Shown here: positions 45,798-58,614 of the stretch, piece after piece | How the letters are laid out: every line of letters starts with the position of its first letter | How positions within the stretch are numbered: the stretch's first letter is position 1 | From: Providencia rettgeri | GTDB taxonomy: Bacteria > Pseudomonadota > Gammaproteobacteria > Enterobacterales > Enterobacteriaceae | Assembly (NCBI RefSeq): GCF_013255915.1 | Contig: NZ_CP053896.1 | Span: 248,001-312,000 of the forward strand | Length of the DNA stretch: 64,000 bases | Direction: 5' to 3' | Made by a program: the position numbers and the translations under genes | The notes under the pieces: model-generated | The model's input: only the letters and a program-made list of their open reading frames with translations | Databases searched by the model: none | Told to the model about the DNA's origin: nothing

Positions 45798-47555
45798 CTA
45801 TGGATTGCTAAGAGCGGGGAGCGGCTCTACCAAAGAAGGCTCGGTAGGCTGTAAATCGGCTTCGGACTCTACTGAAGAAGTGACAACCCCGTTAACAACG
45901 GTACGGAATAGGCGTTTACCTTGCAATGGTATGGCCATCAATTCCCCATTCAAACTTTTTGCCACTGATGGGGCGAGTAAGTCCCCTTGTAATGTCGCAT
46001 CAAAGTCACCGATAACTTGAGCTGGGAAGCCTGCCCAACCCCATTGGTTTAAATCGACGAGGTCAATATTAGAACCTGATGCCCTGAGTAAGAAGGGGAC
46101 TTTTTTGGGCTCTTGTTTTACCAGCAAGCCAATTTTACTGATACCTTTATCAGTACTGACCGTTAAGCTCGCTGCCGCCGAGGATTTACCACTTTGGCGT
46201 ATTTCGACAAATGGACGGCGCACTATAACTTGGTTGATTGTGCCGCTATCTGCATTGAATGTCGCTTTACCACTCCAAATTCCCCATTGTTTCTGTTTGA
46301 TTAAATCAACATTTTCAATATTACCGCTTAATGCCGTCAACTCGAAAGGAAATTGCGGCTGGATATTCATCAAAAGTGATTGGGAAAGGGTGAATTTCTT
46401 AATATTTAAACCGGACAACCACGCTGGCGTTGGTTGCGCGAAGAAGGACAACCAATTTTCAGGTAAGGTATATAAGATACCCGCAAGTTTACCTTCATCG
46501 ATAGTGAGTACTTGATTATTGCGTTGCCAAGACCCACTGAGGTTAAAAATGCCTTTATTATAGTAACCTGATAACTTGCTGATATTGAGGTTATCACCGT
46601 TAATATTCAGCTCTCCAATTAAGGTACTCAGCTGCTGGTCTTTCACGACGAATTGGTCGACATTAAAGCTAATGCTGCTTTTAGGGCTAGTCCAGCTGCC
46701 TCTAACGAAGCTGAGTTGGTCAATTTCGGTGCTTAAGCCAGAAAGTGCCCAATCTTTACCTTGAATATCAACATTGGTTAGTTCTACTTTTTTGACTTGT
46801 AGTGATTTATCACTCGTTATTGCATCAAATAGTGAATCGAAATCAACATTATTTTCCCAGCCAACTTTATTCATGGTGAGGGAGTCAACCATGATAGAGC
46901 CATCATTAAGTACCTTCCCAGTGCCCGCAATATAGCCATTATTTAAGTAGGCACTGGCTTGGCTTATTTCTGTTCCTTGCTGCTGTAATTTACCAGTAAT
47001 GGCAATATTCTTGAATGCAAGGTCATTGAATTTTAATTGGTTAGAGGTAAATCGAAAATCACCGTAACCAAAAGGAGTGTTTTCGGTGGGTTTCCAAGGG
47101 GTCATTCCTCCCGTAAAGCCGGCGACTTGTACCGTATCATTGCCTTTTTTAAGCGTAATCTGGCTATTTTCAAATTGCAAAATAGTCGCGGAAATAGGGA
47201 ACAACACCGTGTTTGGTGAGACTGTTGTAGATAATGTCCCTTGAGTGATAACCAAACGTTTTATTGCGGTGCCACTAAATAGGTTTAGCCAATTAACATC
47301 AACCACGACTTGCCGTGAATCTAAAGATAGGTCACTGTTTTTAGCCGTTAACTTAACATCTTGGAAGATGAACTCACCGGGGTTAGAAAACTCATGCCCC
47401 ATAATTCCCACATCAATATCGTAATCGGTAAATTTACTTAAAAATTGACTGGAGTAGGATGCGCCCCAACGGGTTTGTAGCCCGATATAAGTAAAAATAA
47501 ACAATAGCAGCAGTAACAAAAGTGCATAGGTAGTAAATTTGATTAACCATTTCAC
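45798..47555 (-). CDS. yicH: AsmA-like protein YicH
   Basis: The 585-residue protein (E. coli YicH 569) has one N-terminal membrane anchor (about residues 6-25) followed by LQTRWGA and a large beta-rich periplasmic AsmA-type region, as in lipid-transport bridge proteins of the AsmA family. Its exact role is not known. The start codon is GTG at 47555, preceded by aaaggag. The C-terminal tail (Pro/Glu-rich, after VVTSSVES) is not conserved. Neighbour order yicH-xanP is as in E. coli. Confidence 0.9.
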   Translation of the reverse strand: MKWLIKFTTYALLLLLLLFIFTYIGLQTRWGASYSSQFLSKFTDYDIDVGIMGHEFSNPGEFIFQDVKLTAKNSDLSLDSRQVVVDVNWLNLFSGTAIKRLVITQGTLSTTVSPNTVLFPISATILQFENSQITLKKGNDTVQVAGFTGGMTPWKPTENTPFGYGDFRFTSNQLKFNDLAFKNIAITGKLQQQGTEISQASAYLNNGYIAGTGKVLNDGSIMVDSLTMNKVGWENNVDFDSLFDAITSDKSLQVKKVELTNVDIQGKDWALSGLSTEIDQLSFVRGSWTSPKSSISFNVDQFVVKDQQLSTLIGELNINGDNLNISKLSGYYNKGIFNLSGSWQRNNQVLTIDEGKLAGILYTLPENWLSFFAQPTPAWLSGLNIKKFTLSQSLLMNIQPQFPFELTALSGNIENVDLIKQKQWGIWSGKATFNADSGTINQVIVRRPFVEIRQSGKSSAAASLTVSTDKGISKIGLLVKQEPKKVPFLLRASGSNIDLVDLNQWGWAGFPAQVIGDFDATLQGDLLAPSVAKSLNGELMAIPLQGKRLFRTVVNGVVTSSVESEADLQPTEPSLVEPLPALSNP

Positions 47556-47638
47556 AGTTTACTGCTCCTTTGGTTTGTGAACGAATAGACACAGGAAGAA
47601 ACCGTCTAATATAACGACAATTTAAGGATAGCATACAG

Positions 47639-47669
47639 AAAAACCGCCAGAGTGTTCAACACTGGCGGC
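47639..47669 (-). terminator. Rho-independent terminator of xanP
   Basis: Minus-strand CCGCCAG-tgttgaacact-CTGGCGG followed by ttttt, just after the xanP stop codon. Confidence 0.85.
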
Positions 47670-47681
47670 TAGAATGAAAGG

Positions 47682-49079
47682 TTATTTTTCGAGAGGGAAG
47701 ACTAAATTCAGAACAATTGCAGTTAAACCACCCGCAGCAATACCTGAAGAAAATAATGTTTTTAACCAGTCAGGCGCGAATTGCAAAATCAAGGGTTGCT
47801 GTGACACACCCATACCCACGGCGAGAGAAAGGGCTATAATCATGATGGCGCGGCGATTGAGTGGCTCACGAGACACGATACGCACTCCTGAAGCGGCAAT
47901 GGTACCAAACATCACAATGGTTGCTCCGCCTAATACGGGCTCAGGGATTTGTTGTACAAAGCCTGCAACCGCAGGGAATAGCCCTAATAACACTAACATT
48001 AAAGCAACAATGTAACCGACATAGCGACTTGCCACCCCTGTTAATTGGATAACACCGTTGTTCTGCCCAAAACAAGAGTTAGGGAAAGTATTAAATACCG
48101 CTGAGACCATCGAGTTCAAACCATTGGCAAGTACGCCACCTTTGATTCGTTTCATATATAAAGGGCCACGAACGGGTTGTTCTGATACATCAGAAGTGGC
48201 GGTAATGTCACCTATCGTTTCTAAGGAAGTCACCATGAAAATGAGAATTAATGGGATCAACAGGTTCCAGTCGAAGGATAAGCCATAATAGAAAGGCTCA
48301 GGAACAGTAATAATTGGCTGATTGGCTTCCATTGGTTGCGCATTTGGCAACATGTCCATCCACCAAGCTGCAATATAACCAACGGCCATGGCAATAACTA
48401 AAGATGCGACACGTAAGTAAGGGTTTTTCTGCCGATTAAGTAAAATAATAACCGCTAAAACAACCCCAGCCAAAATCAGGTAATCTGGTGAACCGAAGGT
48501 ATTATCGCTAATCGCACCATAACCACCACCAATGGAGGTCAAGCCGACTTGAATTAAAGATAAGCCGATGATCATGACAACGACACCAGAAACCAGTGGT
48601 GTAATGACTCGACGGGCTAGATGTAGAAAACGTGAAAGAATCACTTCGGTTAATGCGGCTACGAGTAAAGTACCAAACAAAGCTGCCATCATGGATGGGA
48701 TATCAGCCCCACCTTGCTTGAGTGCAACACCTCCCATGATTAACGGTGCAACAAAGTTAAAACTGGTTCCTTGAATCGAAAGTAGGCCTGAGCCAATAGG
48801 GCCCCATGCACGAATTTGAATTAAAGAAGCAATACCGGAGGCAAATAAAGACATACTAATGATGCGCTGAGTATCGTGAGCTGGCAGCCCCAGAGCCTGA
48901 CAAATCAGCATCGCTGGGGTAATAACAGCGACAAACATCGCCAGAAGATGTTGCCCGGCAGCAAACAAAGCTTGCGGCAGCGGTGGACGGTCTTCTAATT
49001 TGTAAATAAGTTCGCTTTGCGTGTGTATGGTCGCTTCAGTAGTTTGCTTTTCAGACGTCGCAGTATTCATTGCCTTCAT
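47682..49079 (-). CDS. xanP: Xanthine permease XanP (NCS2 family)
   Basis: The 465-residue membrane transporter closely matches E. coli XanP (463), with about 14 membrane helices. Motifs include [31 protein letters not shown], the substrate-site segment [15 protein letters not shown] and the NAT signature [17 protein letters not shown]. It imports xanthine with protons. ATG 49079 is chosen: the earlier in-frame ATG at 49154 would add a non-family N terminus and would cover the PurR box. It is divergent from gltS. Confidence 0.92.
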   Translation of the reverse strand: MKAMNTATSEKQTTEATIHTQSELIYKLEDRPPLPQALFAAGQHLLAMFVAVITPAMLICQALGLPAHDTQRIISMSLFASGIASLIQIRAWGPIGSGLLSIQGTSFNFVAPLIMGGVALKQGGADIPSMMAALFGTLLVAALTEVILSRFLHLARRVITPLVSGVVVMIIGLSLIQVGLTSIGGGYGAISDNTFGSPDYLILAGVVLAVIILLNRQKNPYLRVASLVIAMAVGYIAAWWMDMLPNAQPMEANQPIITVPEPFYYGLSFDWNLLIPLILIFMVTSLETIGDITATSDVSEQPVRGPLYMKRIKGGVLANGLNSMVSAVFNTFPNSCFGQNNGVIQLTGVASRYVGYIVALMLVLLGLFPAVAGFVQQIPEPVLGGATIVMFGTIAASGVRIVSREPLNRRAIMIIALSLAVGMGVSQQPLILQFAPDWLKTLFSSGIAAGGLTAIVLNLVFPLEK

Positions 49080-49121
49080 TTCTCGCCAACAAAAAACGCA
49101 TTGTAATGTGTCGAAATTAAA

Positions 49122-49137
49122 AAGCAATCGTTTGCTT
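49122..49137. promoter_or_regulatory. PurR operator before xanP
   Basis: AAGCAATCGTTTGCTT matches the PurR box pattern ANGCAANCGNTTNCNT at every fixed position and is nearly palindromic. It lies about 43 bp before the xanP start. It supports the chosen start and purine repression of the gene. Confidence 0.8.
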
Positions 49138-49305
49138 TTAAAAAATATATTCATTAGTTAAATAGTGTCGTCACATTTATATATATTTTAACTTGTATTT
49201 ATAACAGTTTTTTTTTCTAATCCTACAACCTGCTTTTGGCGTTTTAAGGAAGAAATTAACGTCTAACTAGTTTTTGATAATTTTAACAACAGACGAGGTA
49301 CGTGA

Positions 49306-50520
49306 ATGTATCATCTCGATGTCTACGGTACACTGGTAGCTGCTACCTTAGTATTATTGCTTGGGCGTAAACTGGTAAAATCAGTCCCTTTTCTTGAAAA
49401 ATATACCATCCCTGAACCTGTTGCGGGTGGGTTGTTAGTTGCTTTTAGTCTTTTATTGCTTAAACAATTATTTGACTGGAGCCTTTCTTTTGACTTATCA
49501 CTGCAAGAACCTATGATGCTGGCATTCTTTGCCACAATTGGTCTTAATGCCAACCTTGCTAGCTTGAAAGCTGGTGGTAAGGCATTGTTTATATTTATTT
49601 TTGTGGTTGTAGGCTTATTGCTAGTCCAAAACACAGTGGGGATTGCCCTTGCTGAATTATTGGGGCTAGACCCTTTAATGGGGCTGTTAGCTGGCTCAAT
49701 TACCTTATCTGGCGGCCATGGTACTGGTGCGGCATGGGGTAAAATTTTCACTGAAAATTATGGTTTCCAAAGTGCAACAGAAGTTGCAATGGCGTGTGCT
49801 ACATTTGGACTCGTTCTTGGTGGCTTAATTGGCGGACCTGTTGCACGTTTTCTAACACGTAATATTCCAACGCCAGGAACGGCAGAAGATGATAAAGATG
49901 TGCCAACTGCATTTGAGAAGCCTCAATCAGGGCGCATGATCACGTCAATGGTTTTAATTGAAACTATTGCATTGATTGCTATCTGTTTGCTGATAGGAAG
50001 TTATATTGCAGGTGAATTAGCCGATACTCCTTTTGCACTGCCTAAATTTGTATGTGTACTGTTTGTTGGTGTTATTTTAAGCAATAGCCTATCACTGCTT
50101 GGTTTTTACCGAGTGTTTGACCGCGCCGTTTCTGTTATGGGTAACGTGAGCCTATCATTATTCTTAGCGATGGCTTTAATGAGCTTGAAGCTCTGGGAAT
50201 TAGCATCACTGGCCATTCCAATGATCATCATTCTTGCTGTACAAGCTTGTGTAATGGCAGGGTATGCAATTTTTGTTACCTTCCGTGTGATGGGGAAAAA
50301 CTATGATGCCGCTATTTTAGCTGCGGGGCATTGTGGTTTCGGTCTTGGGGCTACGCCAACAGCGATTGCGAATATGCAAGCGGTAACGGATAGGTTGGGT
50401 CCATCTCACCTTGCGTTCCTTGTGGTCCCAATGGTTGGGGCATTCTTCATTGATATTGTTAATGCGATAGTCATTAAATTGTATTTAATGTTGCCACTAT
50501 TCCCAACTATTGCGGGATAG
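49306..50520 (+). CDS. gltS: Sodium/glutamate symporter GltS
   Basis: The 404-residue inner-membrane protein (E. coli 401) has about ten membrane helices in two inverted repeats with the characteristic pore loops GSITLSGGHGTGAAW and AAGHCGFGLGATPTAIANM. It imports glutamate with sodium. Start ATG 49306 gives the family N terminus MYHLDVYGTLVAATL. Divergent from xanP and convergent with recG, as in E. coli. Confidence 0.96.
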   Translation: MYHLDVYGTLVAATLVLLLGRKLVKSVPFLEKYTIPEPVAGGLLVAFSLLLLKQLFDWSLSFDLSLQEPMMLAFFATIGLNANLASLKAGGKALFIFIFVVVGLLLVQNTVGIALAELLGLDPLMGLLAGSITLSGGHGTGAAWGKIFTENYGFQSATEVAMACATFGLVLGGLIGGPVARFLTRNIPTPGTAEDDKDVPTAFEKPQSGRMITSMVLIETIALIAICLLIGSYIAGELADTPFALPKFVCVLFVGVILSNSLSLLGFYRVFDRAVSVMGNVSLSLFLAMALMSLKLWELASLAIPMIIILAVQACVMAGYAIFVTFRVMGKNYDAAILAAGHCGFGLGATPTAIANMQAVTDRLGPSHLAFLVVPMVGAFFIDIVNAIVIKLYLMLPLFPTIAG

Positions 50521-50553
50521 TTTTTATTTAATAATAAATCAAGTTAAGCAGGT

Positions 50554-50588
50554 ATTGCCGTGAAAATATTCACGGCAATTTTCATTTT
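50554..50588 (+). terminator. Rho-independent terminator of gltS
   Basis: attgccgtgaa-aata-ttcacggcaat followed by tttcatttt; the A/T-rich flanks may let it serve recG as well. Confidence 0.78.
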
Positions 50589-50617
50589 AAGGAATGGATA
50601 AAAAGAAGATATAAAAC

Positions 50618-52699
50618 TTAAGCGTGGCTGTATTGTTCTCGCTCAGGTAACCAGCGCTCAATAAGTTGTTGTGCATTTTCTGGGTAGTTTTGTTGAATAT
50701 GGCGAGCGAGGCGTTGCACTTCTGGCAACATATATTGGTCACGTAACAAATCAGCGACCTTAAATTCTGCATTTCCTGTTTGTCTAGTGCCTAATAATTC
50801 CCCAGGCCCGCGAATTTCGAGATCTTTTTGTGCGATAACAAAGCCATCATTGCTGTCCCGCAACACTTGTAGCCGTTGTTTAGCGGTGTGGGTTAGCGGT
50901 GTCTTATATAATAATACGCAGTGAGATGCGATAGCTCCACGGCCAACTCGCCCTCTCAATTGGTGCAATTGAGCTAAACCAAGGCGCTCAGGGTTATCAA
51001 TGATCATCAAACTGGCATTAGGCACATCAACACCGACCTCAATGACCGTTGTAGCCACAAGCAGTTGAATTTCATTCCTTTTAAAAGCCGCCATAATGCT
51101 TTGTTTTTCAGCAGGTTTCATTCGCCCGTGGACTAAGCCAACTTTTAATTCAGGTAGTGCCAGTGCGAGTTCTTCGCTGGTCACTTGAGCCGCTTGTGCT
51201 TCTAATAATTCAGAGTCTTCAATGAGTGTACAGACCCAATAGGCTTGGCGACCTTCTTCAATACAGGCTTGGCGAACGCGTTCAATAATATCGTTACGGC
51301 GAGTGTCTGGGATGGCGACAGTAGTGACAGGCGTACGGCCCGGAGGAAGCTCATCGATGACAGAGGTATCTAAGTCTGCATACGCTGTCATCGCCAGTGT
51401 CCGTGGGATTGGCGTAGCGGTCATGATCAATTGATGAGGGTGGTACCCTTGCTGCTCACCTTTCTCACGCAGAGCGAGCCGCTGATGAACGCCAAAGCGA
51501 TGTTGTTCATCAATGATAACAAGCCCCAGCGCTTTAAAGCTCACTTGCTCTTGGAAAATAGCGTGTGTTCCAACAACCATCGCAACTTCTCCACTTGCGA
51601 TGGCATCTTGCTGAGCCTGACGTGCCTTACCCTTCTGTTTGCCCGCTAGCCAACCCACTTTAATGCCTAAAGGCTCTAACCATTGTTTGAATGTATTGGC
51701 ATGTTGCTCTGCAAGAATTTCGGTGGGAGCCATCAAAGCTACTTGTTTGCCATTCTCGATGGCACAAACGGCCGCTAAGGCTGCAACAAGCGTTTTTCCT
51801 GACCCTACATCCCCTTGAATCAAACGCATCATAGGGGCATCTTTGGCGAGGTCTGCTTCAATTTCGCTAACAACACGGTTTTGTGCATTTGTTGGCGAGA
51901 AAGGTAATTGTGCGAGTAACTGTGATTTTAATTGACCACTTGTTGTTAACGGCTCGGCATATAGGCGTTCGTTGCCTGCACGGATGGCTAGCATACTGAG
52001 GTGATGTGCTAAAAGCTCTTCGAGTATAAGCCGTTTCTGGGCAGGATGGTGCCCTTTCTCCAGTTCAATCAAAGCGACATTCGGTGGTGGATTGTGTAAT
52101 AAGCGAATGGCATCTGGTAGGCTTATCATTCCACGGCTAAGCTCTTCTGGAAGCAATTCTTTTATTTTTCCGCTATCAAGTAACCTTAGCGCTTGTTCCA
52201 TTACCTTGCGTAAAGTGGCCTGACGAACACCTTCCGTGGTTGGGTAAACAGGTGTTAAGTTCTCTTGTAAGCTGATATTGCTGGTGTCTTGGGAGACTTT
52301 ATATTCGGGGTGAATGATTTCTGGCCCTGTATTTCCTCTGCGAACTTCCCCATAGGCGGTGACCTGTTTTCCTTCTGCTAAGTTATTCTTCATTGCAGCT
52401 GAAAAATTAAAAAAACGTAAGGTGAGGTTACCTGTGCCATCGGAAATCAAGCAGGTCATCATTCTTTTGCGGCCGAATACCACTTTAGTTTGCAGTATTT
52501 CACCGGTAATTGTTGCGGTCGTACCGGGGAGGAGATCTTTTATTTGATATAGACGGGTGTGGTCTTCATAGCGTAATGGGAAATGAAGAAGAAGGTCTTG
52601 AACGGTGTTCAAACCGATTTTACGCATTTTTTCTGACTGGCTTGCTCCAATTCCGTGCAATGAAGTCAGTGAAATGGTATCAAGTAGCCCATTATTCAT
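50618..52699 (-). CDS. recG: ATP-dependent DNA helicase RecG
   Basis: The 693-residue protein, the same length as E. coli RecG, has the N-terminal wedge/OB domain (to about residue 150), helicase motifs I (GDVGSGKT), II (DEQH), III (TATPIPRTL) and VI (QLRGRVGRG), and the C-terminal TRG region. It remodels stalled forks and branched DNA in recombination repair. ATG 52699 follows aaggaaat. It lies 15 bp after trmH in the gmk-rpoZ-spoT-trmH-recG series. Confidence 0.97.
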   Translation of the reverse strand: MNNGLLDTISLTSLHGIGASQSEKMRKIGLNTVQDLLLHFPLRYEDHTRLYQIKDLLPGTTATITGEILQTKVVFGRKRMMTCLISDGTGNLTLRFFNFSAAMKNNLAEGKQVTAYGEVRRGNTGPEIIHPEYKVSQDTSNISLQENLTPVYPTTEGVRQATLRKVMEQALRLLDSGKIKELLPEELSRGMISLPDAIRLLHNPPPNVALIELEKGHHPAQKRLILEELLAHHLSMLAIRAGNERLYAEPLTTSGQLKSQLLAQLPFSPTNAQNRVVSEIEADLAKDAPMMRLIQGDVGSGKTLVAALAAVCAIENGKQVALMAPTEILAEQHANTFKQWLEPLGIKVGWLAGKQKGKARQAQQDAIASGEVAMVVGTHAIFQEQVSFKALGLVIIDEQHRFGVHQRLALREKGEQQGYHPHQLIMTATPIPRTLAMTAYADLDTSVIDELPPGRTPVTTVAIPDTRRNDIIERVRQACIEEGRQAYWVCTLIEDSELLEAQAAQVTSEELALALPELKVGLVHGRMKPAEKQSIMAAFKRNEIQLLVATTVIEVGVDVPNASLMIIDNPERLGLAQLHQLRGRVGRGAIASHCVLLYKTPLTHTAKQRLQVLRDSNDGFVIAQKDLEIRGPGELLGTRQTGNAEFKVADLLRDQYMLPEVQRLARHIQQNYPENAQQLIERWLPEREQYSHA

Positions 52700-52714
52700 G
52701 TTATTTCCTTTTAT

Positions 52715-53428
52715 TTAACCAAACTGCCGTCTTTTCATTTTTTCGGTTAATTGCATTTGTGCCCACCACGAGTCATCAGCTTCAATTTGCCCTTGGTTAT
52801 TGATAAATGGGCGAGGAAGTCCCTTACGTTTAGCAACTTCAGCCAGTACAGGGTAACCTCCTTCAAATAACCAAGTTTGTTGTTCATCTGGTGAGAGTAA
52901 GCAATGGTCACGCTTGTACATACCCGCCTGCTGCCGTTGCCGTTGGGCTTCATATAAAATCAGTGCAGAAGCAACGGAAACGTTCAAAGATTGCACCATG
53001 CCAGCCATTGGAATGATAATGTGTTTATCAGCCAGTGCGAGGGCTTGTTGTGAAATCCCTGTTTTTTCTTGCCCCATCATAATACAAGTTGGCAAAGTAT
53101 AATCAATTTCACGAAAATCAACGGCATGTTCTGATAAGTTAGTCGCCAAAACCTGCATATTTTGTGATTTTATGTGGGCAATTGCTTCTTCGGTGGATGT
53201 GTGTGAAATAATTTTAACCCAGCTATTACTCCCCGCAGCAGAAGAAACGGACAGTTTGACTTGTTGGTCCGGCCAAATAGCATGAATTTGATGGATCCCT
53301 ACGGCATCCGCACTGCGTACAATCGCAGAAACATTGTGCGGTTTATGAATTTCTTCGAGGCAGAGAGTTAGGTCAGGTTGCCGCATCGCCATCATTTGGC
53401 AAATGCGGCGATAGCGGCGTTCATTCAT
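52715..53428 (-). CDS. trmH: tRNA (guanosine(18)-2'-O)-methyltransferase TrmH
   Basis: The 237-residue SPOUT enzyme (E. coli 229) has the trefoil-knot motifs NVSAIVRSADAVG, GQEKTGIS and PMAGMVQSLNVSVASALILYE with the catalytic Arg and SAM-binding loop. It 2'-O-methylates G18 in tRNA. The C-terminal extension is slightly longer than in E. coli. It follows spoT by 22 bp. Confidence 0.95.
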   Translation of the reverse strand: MNERRYRRICQMMAMRQPDLTLCLEEIHKPHNVSAIVRSADAVGIHQIHAIWPDQQVKLSVSSAAGSNSWVKIISHTSTEEAIAHIKSQNMQVLATNLSEHAVDFREIDYTLPTCIMMGQEKTGISQQALALADKHIIIPMAGMVQSLNVSVASALILYEAQRQRQQAGMYKRDHCLLSPDEQQTWLFEGGYPVLAEVAKRKGLPRPFINNQGQIEADDSWWAQMQLTEKMKRRQFG

Positions 53429-53450
53429 AGTTATTAATTACGTATGGTCG

Positions 53451-55568
53451 TTAATTACGGTTTCGGCTAACACGTAGAACGTCAGGCATAATACGGATTT
53501 TCCGCATCACATTTGCCAATTGAACTCGGTTTTTAGTTGTAAGGCGAATAAAAGCGCAATATACACGGCCATCTTTTTCTTCTGTATTCATACTTTGAAT
53601 ACTTGAATTGGCGTCATTAATGGCGGCAGTTAAATTCGCTAAAGCACCTTGGTGATTAATCATATCCACTTTAATTTCAGCGATAAAGTCGGTATCAGTG
53701 TCGTTGTCCCATTCAACAGCCATAAATTTATCAGGTTCTTTTTGATAACCACGAATGTTGCGGCAGGATTCATGATGAATAACGAGACCTTTACCAGGAC
53801 TAATATGTGCAACAATTGGGTCACCAGGAATAGGGCGACAACATTTTGCAAAGGTGATTAAAACACCATCAGCACCTTTGATAGAGAGTTTATTCCGGCT
53901 TTCAACTAACACTTGTTCTTCAGGTGTATTTTGTGGATTGTTCTGTAGGTTACGTGCGACAACCACACTCATTGCATTACCCAACCCAATTTCAGCAAGC
54001 AAATCATCGATAGAGTGCAGCTTCATGCGTGCCAATTCCGCATCAATATTGGCTTGAGGGATATCAGTGAGTTTATTTCCTGCCCCTAGCGCATGGTTGA
54101 GTAAACGGCGACCTAAATTAATAGAATCTTCACGTTTTAAATTTTTCAATAACTGGCGAATTTTGGCCCGCGCTTTTGAGCTGACAACAAAATTGAGCCA
54201 TGCTGCATTTGGCCGTGCGCCTGGCGCGGTAATAATTTCGACAGTTTGGCCACTCGTAAGGGATTGCGAAAGTGGGTAAGGCTGGCGATCAACGCGCGCG
54301 CCCACGCAAGCATGACCAATATCCGTGTGTACTGCGTAGGCAAAGTCAACAGGTGTTGCACCGGTAGGTAATTCAACAATACGGCCTTCTGGGGTGAAAA
54401 CGTAGATTTCATCCGGAAATAGATCCGATTTAACGCTTTCAATAAATTCAAACGAGCTACCTGCACTTTGTTGTAACTCAAGTAGACTTTGCATCCAACG
54501 TTGAGCTCTAACTTGTGCCGTTGTACCTTGTTCACCTTGCTCTTTATAGGCCCAATGCGCAGCAACCCCCATCTCAGCCATTTGGTCCATGTCTTCTGTG
54601 CGAATTTGCACTTCGACAGGAACACCATGTGGCCCAATCAATGAGGTATGTAGCGATTGATAACCGTTGGCTTTAGGGATAGCAATATAGTCTTTAATAC
54701 GCCCCGGACGCGGTTTGTATAAACTATGCATTTGGCCTAAAACGCGGTAGCAAGTATCCACATCTTTTACAATTACCCTAAAAGCATAGATATCCATAAT
54801 GGAATGGAAACGTTGCTCTTTTTGGTGCATTTTGCGATAGATGGAATAAAGGTGTTTTTCTCTGCCACTTACGCGACAAGGAACTCCTGCCTCGGTTAGC
54901 CTACCGTCAATTTCCGAGAGAATTTTTTGGATCATCTCTTTTCGGTTACCGCGAGCAGCCTTGACGACTTCCTTAATAACACGATAACGGTTGGGATATA
55001 ACGCTTCAAAACCCAGCTCTTCAAGCTCTGTTTTGATGTGGTGTATACCTAGCCTGTGGGCTAACGGGCTATATATTTCAAGGGTTTCACGTGCAATGCG
55101 CCGACGTTTATCGGGCCTAAGTGACCCTAACGTGCGCATGTTGTGAGTGCGGTCTGCCAGTTTTATCAAAATGACACGGATATCTTTTACCATCGCCATG
55201 ATCATTTTGCGGAAGTTTTCTGCTTGGGCTTCTTTTTTGTCGCGAAAGTTGAGCTTGTCTAGTTTGGATACACCTTCGACGAGACCGGCGACGGTGGTAC
55301 CAAACAATTCTTCTATATCTTGAAATGTCGCTGGAGTATCTTCAATCACATCATGAAGTAGCGCTGCCATTAGTGTTTCATGGTCCAAACGCATCTCAGC
55401 AAGAATACAAGCAACAGCAACTGGGTGAGTAATATAAGGCTCACCACTTGAACGGGTCTGTCCTTCATGGGCATCCCGAGCAACAACATAGGCTTTTCTT
55501 AGTAATTCAATTTGTTCTTTAGGAAGATACTTTTGAATGACTAAATTAAGGCTTTCAAACAGATACAA
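53451..55568 (-). CDS. spoT: Bifunctional (p)ppGpp synthetase/hydrolase SpoT
   Basis: The 705-residue protein (E. coli 702) has the hydrolase HD domain (ALLHDVIEDT; ADRTHNMRTL), synthetase domain (FHSIMDIYAFRVIV, KANGYQSLHTS), TGS domain (FTPEGRIVELPTGATPVDFA) and C-terminal ACT domain. It sets the alarmone level under fatty acid, carbon and iron stress. The start codon giving the family N terminus MYLFESLN is TTG at 55568, preceded by ggtggg. It lies 19 bp after rpoZ. Confidence 0.97.
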   Translation of the reverse strand: MYLFESLNLVIQKYLPKEQIELLRKAYVVARDAHEGQTRSSGEPYITHPVAVACILAEMRLDHETLMAALLHDVIEDTPATFQDIEELFGTTVAGLVEGVSKLDKLNFRDKKEAQAENFRKMIMAMVKDIRVILIKLADRTHNMRTLGSLRPDKRRRIARETLEIYSPLAHRLGIHHIKTELEELGFEALYPNRYRVIKEVVKAARGNRKEMIQKILSEIDGRLTEAGVPCRVSGREKHLYSIYRKMHQKEQRFHSIMDIYAFRVIVKDVDTCYRVLGQMHSLYKPRPGRIKDYIAIPKANGYQSLHTSLIGPHGVPVEVQIRTEDMDQMAEMGVAAHWAYKEQGEQGTTAQVRAQRWMQSLLELQQSAGSSFEFIESVKSDLFPDEIYVFTPEGRIVELPTGATPVDFAYAVHTDIGHACVGARVDRQPYPLSQSLTSGQTVEIITAPGARPNAAWLNFVVSSKARAKIRQLLKNLKREDSINLGRRLLNHALGAGNKLTDIPQANIDAELARMKLHSIDDLLAEIGLGNAMSVVVARNLQNNPQNTPEEQVLVESRNKLSIKGADGVLITFAKCCRPIPGDPIVAHISPGKGLVIHHESCRNIRGYQKEPDKFMAVEWDNDTDTDFIAEIKVDMINHQGALANLTAAINDANSSIQSMNTEEKDGRVYCAFIRLTTKNRVQLANVMRKIRIMPDVLRVSRNRN

Positions 55569-55587
55569 GGCAGACCCACCTTAGTGA

Positions 55588-55863
55588 TTAGCGACGACCT
55601 TCAGCGATTGCAGAAACTGCTTGCATTTCAGCCGCTTCTTGCTCTTGCTGTTCTTGGCGCTCACGCACATCTAAAATGTGACCGTTGATTAAGCCTTCTT
55701 CTACTTCACGTAATGCGATAACAGTGTATTTATCATTTTCTTCAGGAACTAAAGGGTCTTTTCCACCCGTTTGTAACTGACGAGCTCTACGTGCCGCAAC
55801 CAATACGAGGTCAAAGCGGTTACCAATTTTTTCTACTGCGTCTTGAACAGTTACGCGTGCCAT
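55588..55863 (-). CDS. rpoZ: RNA polymerase omega subunit RpoZ
   Basis: The 91-residue protein, the same length as E. coli omega, has the conserved segments [20 protein letters not shown] and [20 protein letters not shown], and an acidic/Gln-rich tail. It helps assemble the beta' subunit and forms part of a ppGpp site. It sits between gmk and spoT. Confidence 0.97.
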   Translation of the reverse strand: MARVTVQDAVEKIGNRFDLVLVAARRARQLQTGGKDPLVPEENDKYTVIALREVEEGLINGHILDVRERQEQQEQEAAEMQAVSAIAEGRR

Positions 55864-55919
55864 AAATGTGCTACTCCAAAGAAATAAAAAAATGACCTGA
55901 TATGATACTGAAACTATTC

Positions 55920-58588
<2,669 letters not shown>

Positions 58589-58614
58589 TGGCTGAAACTC
58601 TTTTATTGATTAGA

